Assembly (NCBI GenBank): GCA_018268995.1
Contig: JAFDVL010000003.1
Location: forward strand, 24,714 to 88,713
Direction of reading: 5' to 3'
Length of the DNA: 64,000 nucleotides
Source: Acidobacteriota bacterium
GTDB taxonomy: Bacteria > Acidobacteriota > Blastocatellia > RBC074
Shown in pieces: positions 18,289 through 27,367 of this stretch. The notes under the pieces are model-generated. The model was not told the origin of the DNA. It saw only the letters and a program-made list of their open reading frames with translations, and ran no database searches. The translations under genes and the position numbers were made by a program. Numbering within the stretch: the first letter of the stretch is position 1; each line of letters opens with the position of its first letter.

Positions 18289-18825
18289 CTTGCCCCTTTT
18301 GCATTGAGTTGAGGAAATTTGTCAGGATGACCTTCGGCTCATCCCTTCATCCTAAATAGCAACCCATATGCCACCCATTTTTTGCGCGTCTTTTCGCAAG
18401 GCTTCTTTTCGCAATTTACCTGAGAAGCATGTAAGCCCAATGCTTGCAATGTTTCAGATTATCCTTTTACTTTTGCATCCAATCTATTTTTTCACGCCCT
18501 GCGAATCAGGATGTGATTTCCAGTTCGCACCGCGAACGCCATTTCGCACTATAGTATAAACTATATATTTCGCAAGCAGTTATTCCTAGCAAATGACGAC
18601 TGCGTAGACAACATCGCGAAAAGTGCGAACGCAATTTCGCATAGCATCAGCGGATACGCAATGTTCAGACGCCGCCGCGACCAAACACTAAATCATTCAT
18701 TTTCCTTGCACTTGCCCAGGTTCTTGTAGGGACGAATTGGAGCGGCACGAATGTTGTCAAGGTAGGTGACGAGTACGCCGGTGCTCAGGAAACCAATTGA
18801 AGAACTAATAACCAGAGGTGAGAAA
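18289..18825. promoter_or_regulatory. Divergent intergenic region with a TTCGCA hexamer cluster
   Basis: No gene is visible. The hexamer TTCGCA, in either orientation, occurs eight times within 250 bases, at 18393, 18408, 18500 (reverse), 18524, 18543, 18569, 18624 (reverse) and 18636. Two copies flank an AT-rich dyad, CTATAGTATAAACTATATAT (18549-18568). By chance less than one copy would be expected. This suggests an operator array controlling the subtilase, the repeat protein, or both. Confidence 0.55.
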
Positions 18826-21573
18826 ATGAATACGCAGGTACGACGGATTAATTCGCAGTGGCAACAACTAAAAACCTTTTTTGCAATTCTATTGTTGGTA
18901 ACAGGGATGCTCCCTGCCCTGCCAGCAAGCGCAGAAGATTCATCCAGCAATGACGGGTTTGAATTTCACGGCACGATCAGCAAGTTGCCGGGAACCGCGA
19001 ATTTTGTTGGTGATTGGACGGTTGGCGGCAAGACCATCCACGTTGCCACGACAACGGTGATCAACCAGGAACACAGCGCCGTAGCAGTGGGCGCATATGT
19101 CGAAGTCAAAGGCACACCCAACAGCGATGGGTCAGTCAACGCCACGAAAATTGAAATTCAATTGGGTTCCGGCGGAGTCGGTGGAAGCGAAACCGAATTC
19201 ACAGGTAACATCGAAGAACTTCCCAGCACGACGGGACGCATCGGCGATTGGAAGGTAGCAGGCAAAGTGGTTCACGTCCTGGCAACTACGCTGATCAAGC
19301 AGGAGCGCGTACAAATCGCGGCAGGCGTGACAGTCAAAGTCGAAGGCATAGCGCAATCTGACGGCTCCATCAACGCCATCGAAATTGAAACCAAATCCAA
19401 CACCAGCGGCGAGACTAAATTCACAGGTAAAGTTGAAGAATTGCCCAGCACGACAAACCGCGTTGGCGATTGGAAAGTCAGTGGTCGAGTGATTCACGTT
19501 GCAGCAACTACCATCCTCAAACAAGACGACGGCGCGGTGGCAATTGGCACGACCGTCAAAGTCGAAGGCATTGCACAAGCTGATGGCTCTCTCAATGCCA
19601 CACAAATCGAAACGAAATCTTCCACATCCGGCTCCACGCAAACCGAAGCAACTGAAGTCAGTTTTCGTGGCACAGTGGAAAGCTTGCCCAGCACTGCCAA
19701 TTTGTTGGGCGATTGGCGGGTCAGCGGACGAACGGTTCACGTCACCGACAAGACTAAAACTACTACGGAATATGGCCCGGCGAAGGTTGGTTCGCTGGTA
19801 GAGGTCGAAGGCTATCAGCAAACCGATAATTCGGTGGATGCCAAAAAAGTTGAAGTCGAATCGCAACCGTCCGCTCCCGTCAGAAACAATCCTGGCTATT
19901 GCCGATTCTTCGGCCCTATCAATTCGCTGCCCTCCACGCAAGGCTGGATTGGCGAATGGAATGTCGGCGGTCACAAAATCAATATCGTAGCGACCACAAC
20001 CATCGTGCAGGAGCGCGGCCCAGTTGCCGTCGGCGCATTAGTCGAAGTCTTAGCTGTGGCCAAAGCAGGTGCCCTGGAAGCCGTCCGCGTTGAAGTCAAA
20101 AACGGCACGGGCAATAGTGCAGGCTATGCGAAATTCTTTGGCACCATCAGTGCCCTGCCCGCAGCGCAAAACTTTGTCGGTGATTGGACAGTGGGCGGCA
20201 AAACAGTTCACGTCACAAGCTCCACCCGGCTCAATCAGGAACGAGGCAAAATCGTCGTCAACGCGTTTGTTGAAGTCGAAGGCAATCAACGCACCGATGG
20301 TTCGGTAGACGCGACTTCGATTGAAGTCAAAACCGATTCTACTGCCAACGGAAATAACACAGGTTTCACCGAATTTTACGGCACGATTGCCAGCGTCCCA
20401 TCCGCCCAGGGATTCATTGGTGATTGGACAGTGGGCAGCAAAACGATTCACGTCAGCAGCACTACCAAGATTGACCAAACACGCGGTCAAGTGGCCGTCG
20501 GCGCGTTGGCCGAAGTCAAAGGAAATCTAAAAACGGATGGCTCGATTGATGCAACCAAAATCGAAGTCAAGGGCGTCATCACAGGCGGTGCAGGCGCAAC
20601 ATTCATCGAAATCGTCGGCTCCATTACCGCGTTACCCAACACGCAAAATTTTGTCGGTGACTGGAAGGTGGATAACCGTACCGTGCGCGTCAGTGCATCA
20701 ACTTTGATAAACCGCGAGCACGGTGCGGTAGCGGTGGGCTTATTGGTCGAAGTCAAAGGCGCGTTGCAAGCCGATGGTTCGATTGATGCCGCAGCGATTG
20801 AAGTCAAACGCAGCAGCAATTTCACCTCAATCAATCGTCTGACTTCGGTCAACGCGGGCGGCTATCAAGCCGAAAGCTCTTCTGAAGCGATCATCGCATC
20901 GTTCGGTAGTAACCTAACGACCGTCACACAAAACGCAATCAGCTTGCCGTTGCCGACTTCATTGGCTGGCGTCACGGTGCTGGTGGATGGCAAACCTGCT
21001 CCGTTGTTTTTCGTCTCGCCCTCGCAAATCAACTACCAGGTGCCCGCAAACGCAGCGCTTGGCACAGCGAAGGTCGAAGTCGTGCGCAGCAATCAGGTTG
21101 TCGCGCAAGGAGCAATTTCATTGCCTGGCCCGGCACCCAGTTTGTTCACAGCCAACTCAGACGGCAAAGGCGTTCCTTCCGGCTATGTGACACGGGTCAA
21201 AGCCAATAACCAGCAGGTAAATGAATCGCTCTTACGCTACGACTCCGCACAGCGGAAATACGTGGCAAGCCCAATTGTTCGCAAGACCGGAGAGGCGCTG
21301 TATCTGGTGCTGTGGGGCACAGGCTTCCGCACCGCGCCGGATTCCGACGGCAATCCGGGCAATGGCGTCGCAGAAAATGTCGAGGTCACGATTGGAGGCG
21401 AGAAGGCCCAGGTAGATTACGCAGGATTGTCAGGGTATGTGGGCGTAGAGCAGTTGAATATTCGCATCCCTGACAAGGTAGTCGCCGGGGCAGCGATCAC
21501 GATTTTGGTGAAGGTGAACGATGGACAAGGCAATGTGATCCGCTCCAACGAAGTCACGATTGCAATTCAGTAA
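18826..21573 (+). CDS. Secreted eight-repeat DUF5666-type protein with TIGR03437-like domain
   Basis: A 915-residue exported protein that begins at the ATG at 18826 (site AGAGGTGAG upstream). After the signal peptide it carries eight tandem copies of a domain of about 70 residues with the pattern F-x-G-x-I-x-x-LP...GDWxVxGKxxHV...VGxxVEVxG...DGSxxAxxIEVK, which matches DUF5666. The last 240 residues are the Solibacter-type C-terminal domain (NAGGYQAESSSEAIIASFG ... VEQLNIRIPD). Only repeat 5 departs clearly, with a different spacer (AKAGALEA). It is probably a surface-exposed structural or binding protein. A perfect terminator follows. Confidence 0.88.
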   Translation: MNTQVRRINSQWQQLKTFFAILLLVTGMLPALPASAEDSSSNDGFEFHGTISKLPGTANFVGDWTVGGKTIHVATTTVINQEHSAVAVGAYVEVKGTPNSDGSVNATKIEIQLGSGGVGGSETEFTGNIEELPSTTGRIGDWKVAGKVVHVLATTLIKQERVQIAAGVTVKVEGIAQSDGSINAIEIETKSNTSGETKFTGKVEELPSTTNRVGDWKVSGRVIHVAATTILKQDDGAVAIGTTVKVEGIAQADGSLNATQIETKSSTSGSTQTEATEVSFRGTVESLPSTANLLGDWRVSGRTVHVTDKTKTTTEYGPAKVGSLVEVEGYQQTDNSVDAKKVEVESQPSAPVRNNPGYCRFFGPINSLPSTQGWIGEWNVGGHKINIVATTTIVQERGPVAVGALVEVLAVAKAGALEAVRVEVKNGTGNSAGYAKFFGTISALPAAQNFVGDWTVGGKTVHVTSSTRLNQERGKIVVNAFVEVEGNQRTDGSVDATSIEVKTDSTANGNNTGFTEFYGTIASVPSAQGFIGDWTVGSKTIHVSSTTKIDQTRGQVAVGALAEVKGNLKTDGSIDATKIEVKGVITGGAGATFIEIVGSITALPNTQNFVGDWKVDNRTVRVSASTLINREHGAVAVGLLVEVKGALQADGSIDAAAIEVKRSSNFTSINRLTSVNAGGYQAESSSEAIIASFGSNLTTVTQNAISLPLPTSLAGVTVLVDGKPAPLFFVSPSQINYQVPANAALGTAKVEVVRSNQVVAQGAISLPGPAPSLFTANSDGKGVPSGYVTRVKANNQQVNESLLRYDSAQRKYVASPIVRKTGEALYLVLWGTGFRTAPDSDGNPGNGVAENVEVTIGGEKAQVDYAGLSGYVGVEQLNIRIPDKVVAGAAITILVKVNDGQGNVIRSNEVTIAIQ

Positions 21574-21633
21574 CGAATCTGAATTCCACGACTGGCTGTG
21601 CGTGAGGCAGCAGGGGAGCTAAGCGCACAGACT

Positions 21634-21680
21634 CACCCCAGGCATCGAGTGAGGCCGTTCGATGCCTGGGGTGTTTTGCG
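21634..21680 (+). terminator. Rho-independent terminator with a 15-bp perfect stem
   Basis: A perfect 15-bp stem (21634-21648 with 21659-21673) is followed by TTTTGCGTTT. It closes the repeat-protein transcript and separates it from the convergent permease gene. Confidence 0.88.
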
Positions 21681-21681
21681 T

Positions 21682-22917
21682 TTAATCTGCGCGTAAGGCT
21701 TCAATCGGGTCAAGGGTTGCGGCTTTGCGTGCGGGCAGCACTCCTGACATAACACCAATGAGGCCAGAAACGCCTACAGCGGTTACGACTGCGGCAATGG
21801 AAAGATAGGTCTGGAAGAAAACTGCGGTAATCACTCTGCCGATACCCCAGGCAATGAGCACGCCCGTTGCGCCGCCAATAGCGGAAAGCACGACCGCTTC
21901 GATCAGAAACTGTTTCAGGATGTCCATGCGACGCGCGCCGAGGGCTTTGCGGATGCCGATTTCCTTCGTGCGTTCGGTCACGCTGACGAGCATGATGTTC
22001 ATAATCACGATGCCGCCGACGACCAGCGCGATGGCGGGAACGGCAATGGCTACGATGAAGATGGGGCCAAGGATGCGATCCCGAAAACCAAGCACAGCAT
22101 CCGGGGTGCCGATGCCAAAATTATCCTTTTCATCGCCGCTCAATTGTCGCCGCGACCGCATCAAATAACGCGCCTCTTCAACCGCATCATTGAACTGATT
22201 GTCATTCACCGCATTGGCAATCATATACAAGCTACGTTGCCGCACGGCGGGGCCAAACGCTTTAATGTAGGTCTTGAGCGGAATGGAAGCAAAGTTATCT
22301 TGAGGCATGCCGAACACCGTACCTTTCGCGGCGGCAACACCGATGACGCGATAAGGCAAACCACGAACCGTCACTTCCTGTCCGATGGGAGAAATCAGCG
22401 GGAACAGTTTATTGGCCACATCAGCCCCAAGGTAAACAACATTCGCGGCAGACTCATTTTCCGGCTCAGAAAAGTAACGCCCTTCAGCCACGTCCAATTT
22501 TTCAATGTCCACGCAATTTGGGGTCGTACCGTCAACCCGGACGCTTTCCGCCGTATCGCCACCACGCTTGATGTCCGCAGGCGAACCATTCGCTTTCGCA
22601 CCAATGCTGCCAATCAACTTCGCGCGAGTACGAACATAATCGTAATCATCAAACGTCAGCTCTTTATTCCGTCGCTGTGCCAGCGTAATCGTGTCGGTAT
22701 TTTTAAAATCATCAAAATTAAAGCGGCGAATCGTAAATGTTTTCGATCCGATCCCGGCGATTTTGTCTTCGACGTATTGATTAAAGCCCTGAATTAAGGA
22801 AACAACCACGACCACTGCCGTCACGCCAATGATCATGCCTAACAATGTCAGTGCCGAGCGCAATTTATGCGCCCAGATTGCATCAAGTGCGAGCTTAAAA
22901 GTTTCAGAAAATTCCAT
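21682..22917 (-). CDS. MacB/FtsX-type ABC transporter permease
   Basis: A 411-residue membrane permease, the second MacB-like protein of the window. It has an N-terminal helix (about 17-40, LTLLGMIIGVTAVVVVVSLI), a periplasmic MacB_PCD domain, and three C-terminal helices with SVTERTKEIGIRKALGARR and a terminal DPIEALRAD. It is clearly paralogous to the protein at 11831-13090 but not a recent copy. No ATPase or membrane-fusion partner is adjacent, so it must share a distant ATPase or act in another complex. Confidence 0.9.
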   Translation of the reverse strand: MEFSETFKLALDAIWAHKLRSALTLLGMIIGVTAVVVVVSLIQGFNQYVEDKIAGIGSKTFTIRRFNFDDFKNTDTITLAQRRNKELTFDDYDYVRTRAKLIGSIGAKANGSPADIKRGGDTAESVRVDGTTPNCVDIEKLDVAEGRYFSEPENESAANVVYLGADVANKLFPLISPIGQEVTVRGLPYRVIGVAAAKGTVFGMPQDNFASIPLKTYIKAFGPAVRQRSLYMIANAVNDNQFNDAVEEARYLMRSRRQLSGDEKDNFGIGTPDAVLGFRDRILGPIFIVAIAVPAIALVVGGIVIMNIMLVSVTERTKEIGIRKALGARRMDILKQFLIEAVVLSAIGGATGVLIAWGIGRVITAVFFQTYLSIAAVVTAVGVSGLIGVMSGVLPARKAATLDPIEALRAD

Positions 22918-23021
22918 TTGGCATAAGCCTACCTTATTTTATGTAAAAATGGGAATGCGAGGGTTGAGACGGTTGGATAATTAATTTCGTTACTGGAAAA
23001 GTCATCACAAGTCGCTCATCG

Positions 23022-23462
23022 CTACTTGCCCAGTTCCTGCAAAATCTTCTGATGACCGCGCTGTCGTGCCTGCGCTAACAACCATTCTTCCAAACCTTTG
23101 GTGTCTTGATAATGACTGAGGCCAGAAGCCTCTCGGACAGTGACCGTGCCATTGTAAACGCGAATCTCCAGGGGCAAGCCGACCTGCCCCTGAGGATTCA
23201 AAAGCACAACACCGCGATAGCCAAGTCCAGGTTCAGCGGGCGAGCTAGTGAGGCGCGGCAATCCGGTCAGGCGCGAGGCCACCGCCGCAACATCAGAGGC
23301 AGCGAGTTCCCACGACGGATTTGGCTGTCCGCTATAAACGTCCAGTTCAACTCGAACCATAGGTCGCACCTCATTCTTTTGCTTACAGGTCAGATTCCCA
23401 AGGTTCAGAAATAACACGAGAATCAGGCCTGTAACAAAAGCGATAATTCGTAAGAAATTCAT
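23022..23462 (-). CDS. Membrane-anchored SGxPNPSW-domain protein
   Basis: A 146-residue protein with an N-terminal hydrophobic segment (residues 5-24) that acts as a signal or anchor. It is followed by a domain beginning VELDVYSGQPNPSWELAASD and continuing to GLGYRGVVLLNP. The same domain, with IFSGMPNPSWKL and GSLGYRGYVI, opens the upstream gene at 23459-24340. Start and stop codons of the two genes overlap as ATGA, so they are translationally coupled. I do not recognise a named family. The pairing of one exported and one unexported copy suggests that the domain binds a common partner in two compartments. Confidence 0.7.
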   Translation of the reverse strand: MNFLRIIAFVTGLILVLFLNLGNLTCKQKNEVRPMVRVELDVYSGQPNPSWELAASDVAAVASRLTGLPRLTSSPAEPGLGYRGVVLLNPQGQVGLPLEIRVYNGTVTVREASGLSHYQDTKGLEEWLLAQARQRGHQKILQELGK

Positions 23463-24340
23463 TTGACCTTCATGCCAACAGGGGAAAACCGATAGCCACA
23501 GAAGCTGGTGTAGGGGCCGCGATCACAATTTGCAGGAGTCAAAGCACCACCAATGACGCGGTTTCGATTATCCGTGTTGCGGGCCGCCGTGCTGCCGGGT
23601 TTGTGCCCCCAAAATCCATTGGAGTGCTTGCGATACCAATGAAAATCCCGGCCTGGCCAAATCACCAGCGCAACCGTCTTGCTGGAGCCGGAGCACGTTG
23701 ACCGACATCCATCCCAGTCTGCCGCAGCCCCAACATTTGCACAAGTCAGCGCCGTATACATATGCCCGGAAATGCGCCCCGGCTGGGCAAACGTGTCTGA
23801 GCGATAGTTCATCGCGTAATTGTAGCAGTTGTTCACTGGCTGTACTTGCGGCGTGTTCCAGAAACCGGGATTGTACGCGGTATTCTGAATCACACAGGGC
23901 GCAGCGAATGCTGGTTCCTCTACCTTCCGTCCTTTTTTGGGAGGGGCAGCAAGTTCGCCAGCGGATTGCGCTTTCACCACGCCTTCGACATAGCTCAGCA
24001 GATCATCATCTGCCGCCCCCTGCACCGTTTGTAAAAGCCAGAGCGACGCATCCAGGCTAGCCTCATCGCTGAGCGAAGGAAGCGCCAGACCACGCGGGGT
24101 CAGTAAATCACCGGGAAGGTTACCGCCAAGGCGAAATTCAGCCGGTAAGCCAGCGGCAGTTGCCTCATCATCGGATTCGCTTGTAATGACATAGCCACGA
24201 TACCCAAGGGAACCATCTGTGGCATCGGCGGAGGATAATGCTTTGCCCGCCAACTGTTCCGTCAGGCGGCGAGCGTCTTTGTCATTTAACTTCCAGGAAG
24301 GATTCGGCATCCCTGAAAAAATATCCATCGTCACGATCAT
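23459..24340 (-). CDS. SGxPNPSW domain fused to a Cys/His-rich NCYNYA domain
   Basis: A 293-residue protein without a signal peptide. Residues 1-110 are the SGxPNPSW domain (MIVTMDIFSGMPNPSWKL). A linker with KKGRK follows. The C-terminal 140 residues carry NNCYNYAMNY, DTFAQPGR, ALVIWPGRDFHWYRKH, FWGHKPG and a late FCGYRF. The invariant-looking Cys in NNCYNYA and the His in DFHWYRKH recall papain-like cysteine hydrolases, but that is a suggestion from pattern only. The start at 24340 has AGGAG 6 bases upstream; the longer frame from 24442 lacks support. It is coupled to the next gene. Confidence 0.7.
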   Translation of the reverse strand: MIVTMDIFSGMPNPSWKLNDKDARRLTEQLAGKALSSADATDGSLGYRGYVITSESDDEATAAGLPAEFRLGGNLPGDLLTPRGLALPSLSDEASLDASLWLLQTVQGAADDDLLSYVEGVVKAQSAGELAAPPKKGRKVEEPAFAAPCVIQNTAYNPGFWNTPQVQPVNNCYNYAMNYRSDTFAQPGRISGHMYTALTCANVGAAADWDGCRSTCSGSSKTVALVIWPGRDFHWYRKHSNGFWGHKPGSTAARNTDNRNRVIGGALTPANCDRGPYTSFCGYRFSPVGMKVK

Positions 24341-24520
24341 AAAATACTCCTTTACTAAGTAGGCTTGATTTGTCTGAGGTAAATGTTTTTGGCTGAGCGA
24401 CCTGATCTGCAAGCCAGAAGGGCAAACAGGCTGACAGGCCAAGGGCTTCTCACATTTTGTTTGTAAGCAGGGTGTTAGAAAAATTGTTAGTAATGCTGAG
24501 TTGCGCTATTTCACGGGGTG

Positions 24521-25036
24521 TTAACGGACTTCGATGCTTGCAACATTGGATTGCAATTGCACGCGAGGAACTTCCGTCAAGCGTTGTAAAACGGCGGCTT
24601 TCTCATCATATTCAGGCCATCCTAACCACTCTTCTTCCTGTTGGCTGAGCGTAGAAACGGTTAGGGAAAATTCGTAGCGGCCTGCACTGGGAGGACGAAA
24701 CTCAGTAAATTTGCGTAAGGGGAAATATGTGGCACCGTTTTGTCCGATGGTTGGGTCAAAACCCTGTCCCGGCGGCAACAAAGAAAAATCCTTCATCCGC
24801 AGGGGCGAGACCAACCCACATTCCAGTGGTTCAGCGGGTGGCATTGCTTGTGGGCCAACAATCTGCGGTGCATATTTCGGATAGCGAACTCCCTCCTCTG
24901 AACCATCCATCACGCCAACAAACCAGATCGGTTGTGCCGAAAGATTACGGATTTCAATCGTCACCGGAACCGCTTCGCCGATTGCATATTGCTTTTCCGG
25001 TATGCTGAGAAAAACGGCTAAAGAATCGTTTGCCAT
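24521..25036 (-). CDS. Ig-like beta-sandwich protein of unknown function
   Basis: A 171-residue soluble protein. Residues 8-30 (VFLSIPEKQYAIGEAVPVTIEI) and the following RNLSAQPIWF are typical of an Ig-like or proteinase-inhibitor-like beta-sandwich of the BsuPI kind. Near the end RYEFSLTVSTLS forms another strand. There is no signal peptide and no enzymatic motif. The start at 25036 (MANDSL) has GGAGG upstream. It lies between the metalloprotease and the PNPSW genes, so it may be an inhibitor or partner of the protease; this is inferred from position. Confidence 0.65.
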   Translation of the reverse strand: MANDSLAVFLSIPEKQYAIGEAVPVTIEIRNLSAQPIWFVGVMDGSEEGVRYPKYAPQIVGPQAMPPAEPLECGLVSPLRMKDFSLLPPGQGFDPTIGQNGATYFPLRKFTEFRPPSAGRYEFSLTVSTLSQQEEEWLGWPEYDEKAAVLQRLTEVPRVQLQSNVASIEVR

Positions 25037-25051
25037 AAGTTCCTCCACAAC

Positions 25052-25089
25052 CATCAGGGCAGTGAGTCAGGGGAAACACTGCCCTGATG
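25052..25089 (-). other. Intercistronic 13-bp perfect hairpin
   Basis: A perfect 13-bp stem (25052-25064 with 25077-25089; CATCAGGGCAGTG and its complement) separates the metalloprotease gene from the Ig-like protein gene. No T-run follows on the minus strand, so it is more likely an RNA-processing or stabilising element than a terminator. Confidence 0.6.
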
Positions 25090-25141
25090 ATCGTGATTTC
25101 ACCACAACACGAATTACGCGTGTGTGCGATGTTTCGACAAT

Positions 25142-27208
25142 TTAACTGCCGGTTCCACGCACTGCACTAATTTTCCTGGCAGCTTTTTCGTGAGTGGATT
25201 TCGCCGCCTTTTCATCTCCAATCGCCTCCTGTGTTTGTGCCAGACGGTACGTCACCATCGCCTGTGTGACGCGATCTATTTCGCCGCCATCAGCCACCGA
25301 AGAAAGCAACCGAGTGGCTTCTTCATAGCATGGTTCCCGCACAATGATCTTCCGGTCAGGAGTAATACGCTTGAACTCCTGCGACGCATCCATGCCCTTT
25401 ACAAGCTCAGCATACGATGCCAGCGGATGTTTTGCATATTTATCCAGCACCAGTTCAAAAGCGTCGTTGCCTTTTTTCAGGAAGTCAGAATCAGAACCGA
25501 GCAGGCTGAGCAGGATGCCCTGTTCCTCACCCAAAAACAGATCCGCGACAGATTCATCCGTGGCCGTCACCGGATGGGCAACGCGCAAGCTGATGGTATT
25601 CGAGCAAATTCGTGAACCATCCATCGCCTGATAAATCGCCCGCACCTGATAGGTTCCAGCCTGATCAAAATAGAATCCATCGTTTCCAAAACCAACATAT
25701 GCACTATCCACAATGGAAGGAGAACTAGCGTCCAAGGTAACGGTGCGTTCTTCTACACAGTGATCAATGAGCGGCCTGAAAGTAACCACGTTACCATTGG
25801 GTTTGCGAATTCCAATGCGGACCAGGCCATCTTTCGGATGCAGGTAAGGAGCAACCACCTTGCCTCGCATATCGGTCGTGCTGAGTTTCAGTTCCACCAC
25901 CACCGGTTCAGCAAAAGCAAACCGATTGCGGGCGCTGATCTCCAGTTTCAAACCAGAATTATCTTCCACCGCTTCGGCAAAATCTTGGGCATCGTTATCG
26001 CCTGCGCCAACGGCCCAGTTATTGCCGCCCATAATTACGGCATTGCGAAATCCATGCCGGAGGTGAATGAGTTCTCCATCATCAAATTGAAAATCGAACT
26101 TCGCCCAATATGCCGCTTCTCCTCCCGGTTGCGGAGGTAGAGGCGCATAACGCCAGGGGTAATTCATCCAGGAAAGCGCACCGGCACGACCTTTGTCCCA
26201 GGAATGCAGCAGATTGAAGCAATGCCCCAATTCGTGGACATAGGTACGAAGCATCGCCCGTTGAATTTCTGCGCTCGTGCCTCCCACTTCATTGTGGAAG
26301 ACGGCACAGCCCTGACGTTGATTCCCGGCGGGATCATAGTAGTCAAACATAATTCCGCGATAGCCATTGACGTGCGAAGTAGCCAAAAATAGCCATGTTT
26401 TCCATTGCGGCACATTTTTCCAAAGGCTGAAATTCGTGACCATCGCATTGTGCAATTCGCTGTCCGTCCATTTCAGATCAGGCCCTGCCCCAGCGGGAGG
26501 CACGATATTTGAGACACCCGCCAGTTGCATCTCAATGCCTGCCTCGGCATAGGCTGAAACAACTGACAAGTTGCGAGCAGCCCCGATGTGCGGCAAGGCT
26601 CCCGTGTTATAGGAAGTAAAGAGCGTCGTACCCGTGACACGATCCTGCTCTAACTGCACCGTGCGGAAAAACGCTGAGACAAAGGGACAGTTGTAAACCG
26701 CCCCGGCTGCGCCTGCCGCATTAAAAAACCGAACTGTAGCAGCAGCTGGCGGTTGCAGGACTGTCACGCGCGGAAGGGTTACGCGAATTTTATTGAACGC
26801 CGTCGTGTAACTAAAACTACCTGTTCCCTCAATCTTCACTTCTGATGTGGTAACAGTGATCGTCGGGGCATCCACACGGAAAGAACCGTTGTAGGTGGTG
26901 GTCGCCCCGGAAATCGTGTAAAGATCGCCGCTGATTCGTTTCATCGGACGTGTCCCGTCTACATCCACGCGCAGTTCCAACTGCGAGTTGTGGACTGCGC
27001 CACGATACCGTCCGCTCACTTTACGTTTGGCCAGCGTGATCACTGGCCCGGCTGTCGCAGGTTGCTCCGCAATTTCGCCGCTCTCCACCGCGTCAGCAAG
27101 CGCTTCTTCATTCGCTTCTTCACGCTGCAACTGCGCGACGGTTTCGACATCAAGTTCCTGTTCTTGGATTTCCAGGTCATACCCGGAAGCATTCGGATCA
27201 AAACTCAT
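25142..27208 (-). CDS. Metzincin-like zinc metalloprotease
   Basis: A 688-residue protein with the extended zinc motif HELGHCFNLLH at residues 325-335 (His325, Glu326, His329, His335) and a Met-turn candidate in SWMNYP at about 346-351, together typical of metzincins. The first 50 residues are acidic (YDLEIQEQELDVETVAQL) and lack a Sec signal. Residues 60-150 are a beta-rich domain, and the region after 400 contains Ig-like strands and a helical C-terminus (about 580-680) that resembles TPRs. AGGAG lies 5 bases before the ATG. It is followed by an Ig-like protein and preceded by a caspase gene. An intracellular location or a non-Sec export route is inferred. Confidence 0.82.
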   Translation of the reverse strand: MSFDPNASGYDLEIQEQELDVETVAQLQREEANEEALADAVESGEIAEQPATAGPVITLAKRKVSGRYRGAVHNSQLELRVDVDGTRPMKRISGDLYTISGATTTYNGSFRVDAPTITVTTSEVKIEGTGSFSYTTAFNKIRVTLPRVTVLQPPAAATVRFFNAAGAAGAVYNCPFVSAFFRTVQLEQDRVTGTTLFTSYNTGALPHIGAARNLSVVSAYAEAGIEMQLAGVSNIVPPAGAGPDLKWTDSELHNAMVTNFSLWKNVPQWKTWLFLATSHVNGYRGIMFDYYDPAGNQRQGCAVFHNEVGGTSAEIQRAMLRTYVHELGHCFNLLHSWDKGRAGALSWMNYPWRYAPLPPQPGGEAAYWAKFDFQFDDGELIHLRHGFRNAVIMGGNNWAVGAGDNDAQDFAEAVEDNSGLKLEISARNRFAFAEPVVVELKLSTTDMRGKVVAPYLHPKDGLVRIGIRKPNGNVVTFRPLIDHCVEERTVTLDASSPSIVDSAYVGFGNDGFYFDQAGTYQVRAIYQAMDGSRICSNTISLRVAHPVTATDESVADLFLGEEQGILLSLLGSDSDFLKKGNDAFELVLDKYAKHPLASYAELVKGMDASQEFKRITPDRKIIVREPCYEEATRLLSSVADGGEIDRVTQAMVTYRLAQTQEAIGDEKAAKSTHEKAARKISAVRGTGS

Positions 27209-27224
27209 ACATACTCCTTATCGT

Positions 27225-27254
27225 GGTGATGGCCTACATGCGTAAACCATCACC
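27225..27254 (-). other. Intercistronic hairpin
   Basis: GGTGATGG (27225-27232) pairs with CCATCACC (27247-27254) just upstream of the metalloprotease start. There is no T-run, so it may affect mRNA processing or translation. Confidence 0.4.
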
Positions 27255-27367
27255 GGGTGTGAAATATCGGCGCGAAGACGCAGCTATCTCCTCCCGTTCT
27301 CCGGTTAAGAGACGGCACACGAATCCTGCCTTTTGCAGTTGTTGTGGTTTAGCTCGCTACGCCAGAA

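Noticed and set aside
18743..18758. Sigma-54-like promoter GGCACGAATGTTGTC
   Set aside because: The -24 GG is present but the -12 element reads TTGT, not TTGC, so the invariant C is missing. Too weak to call despite the nearby sigma-54 activator.
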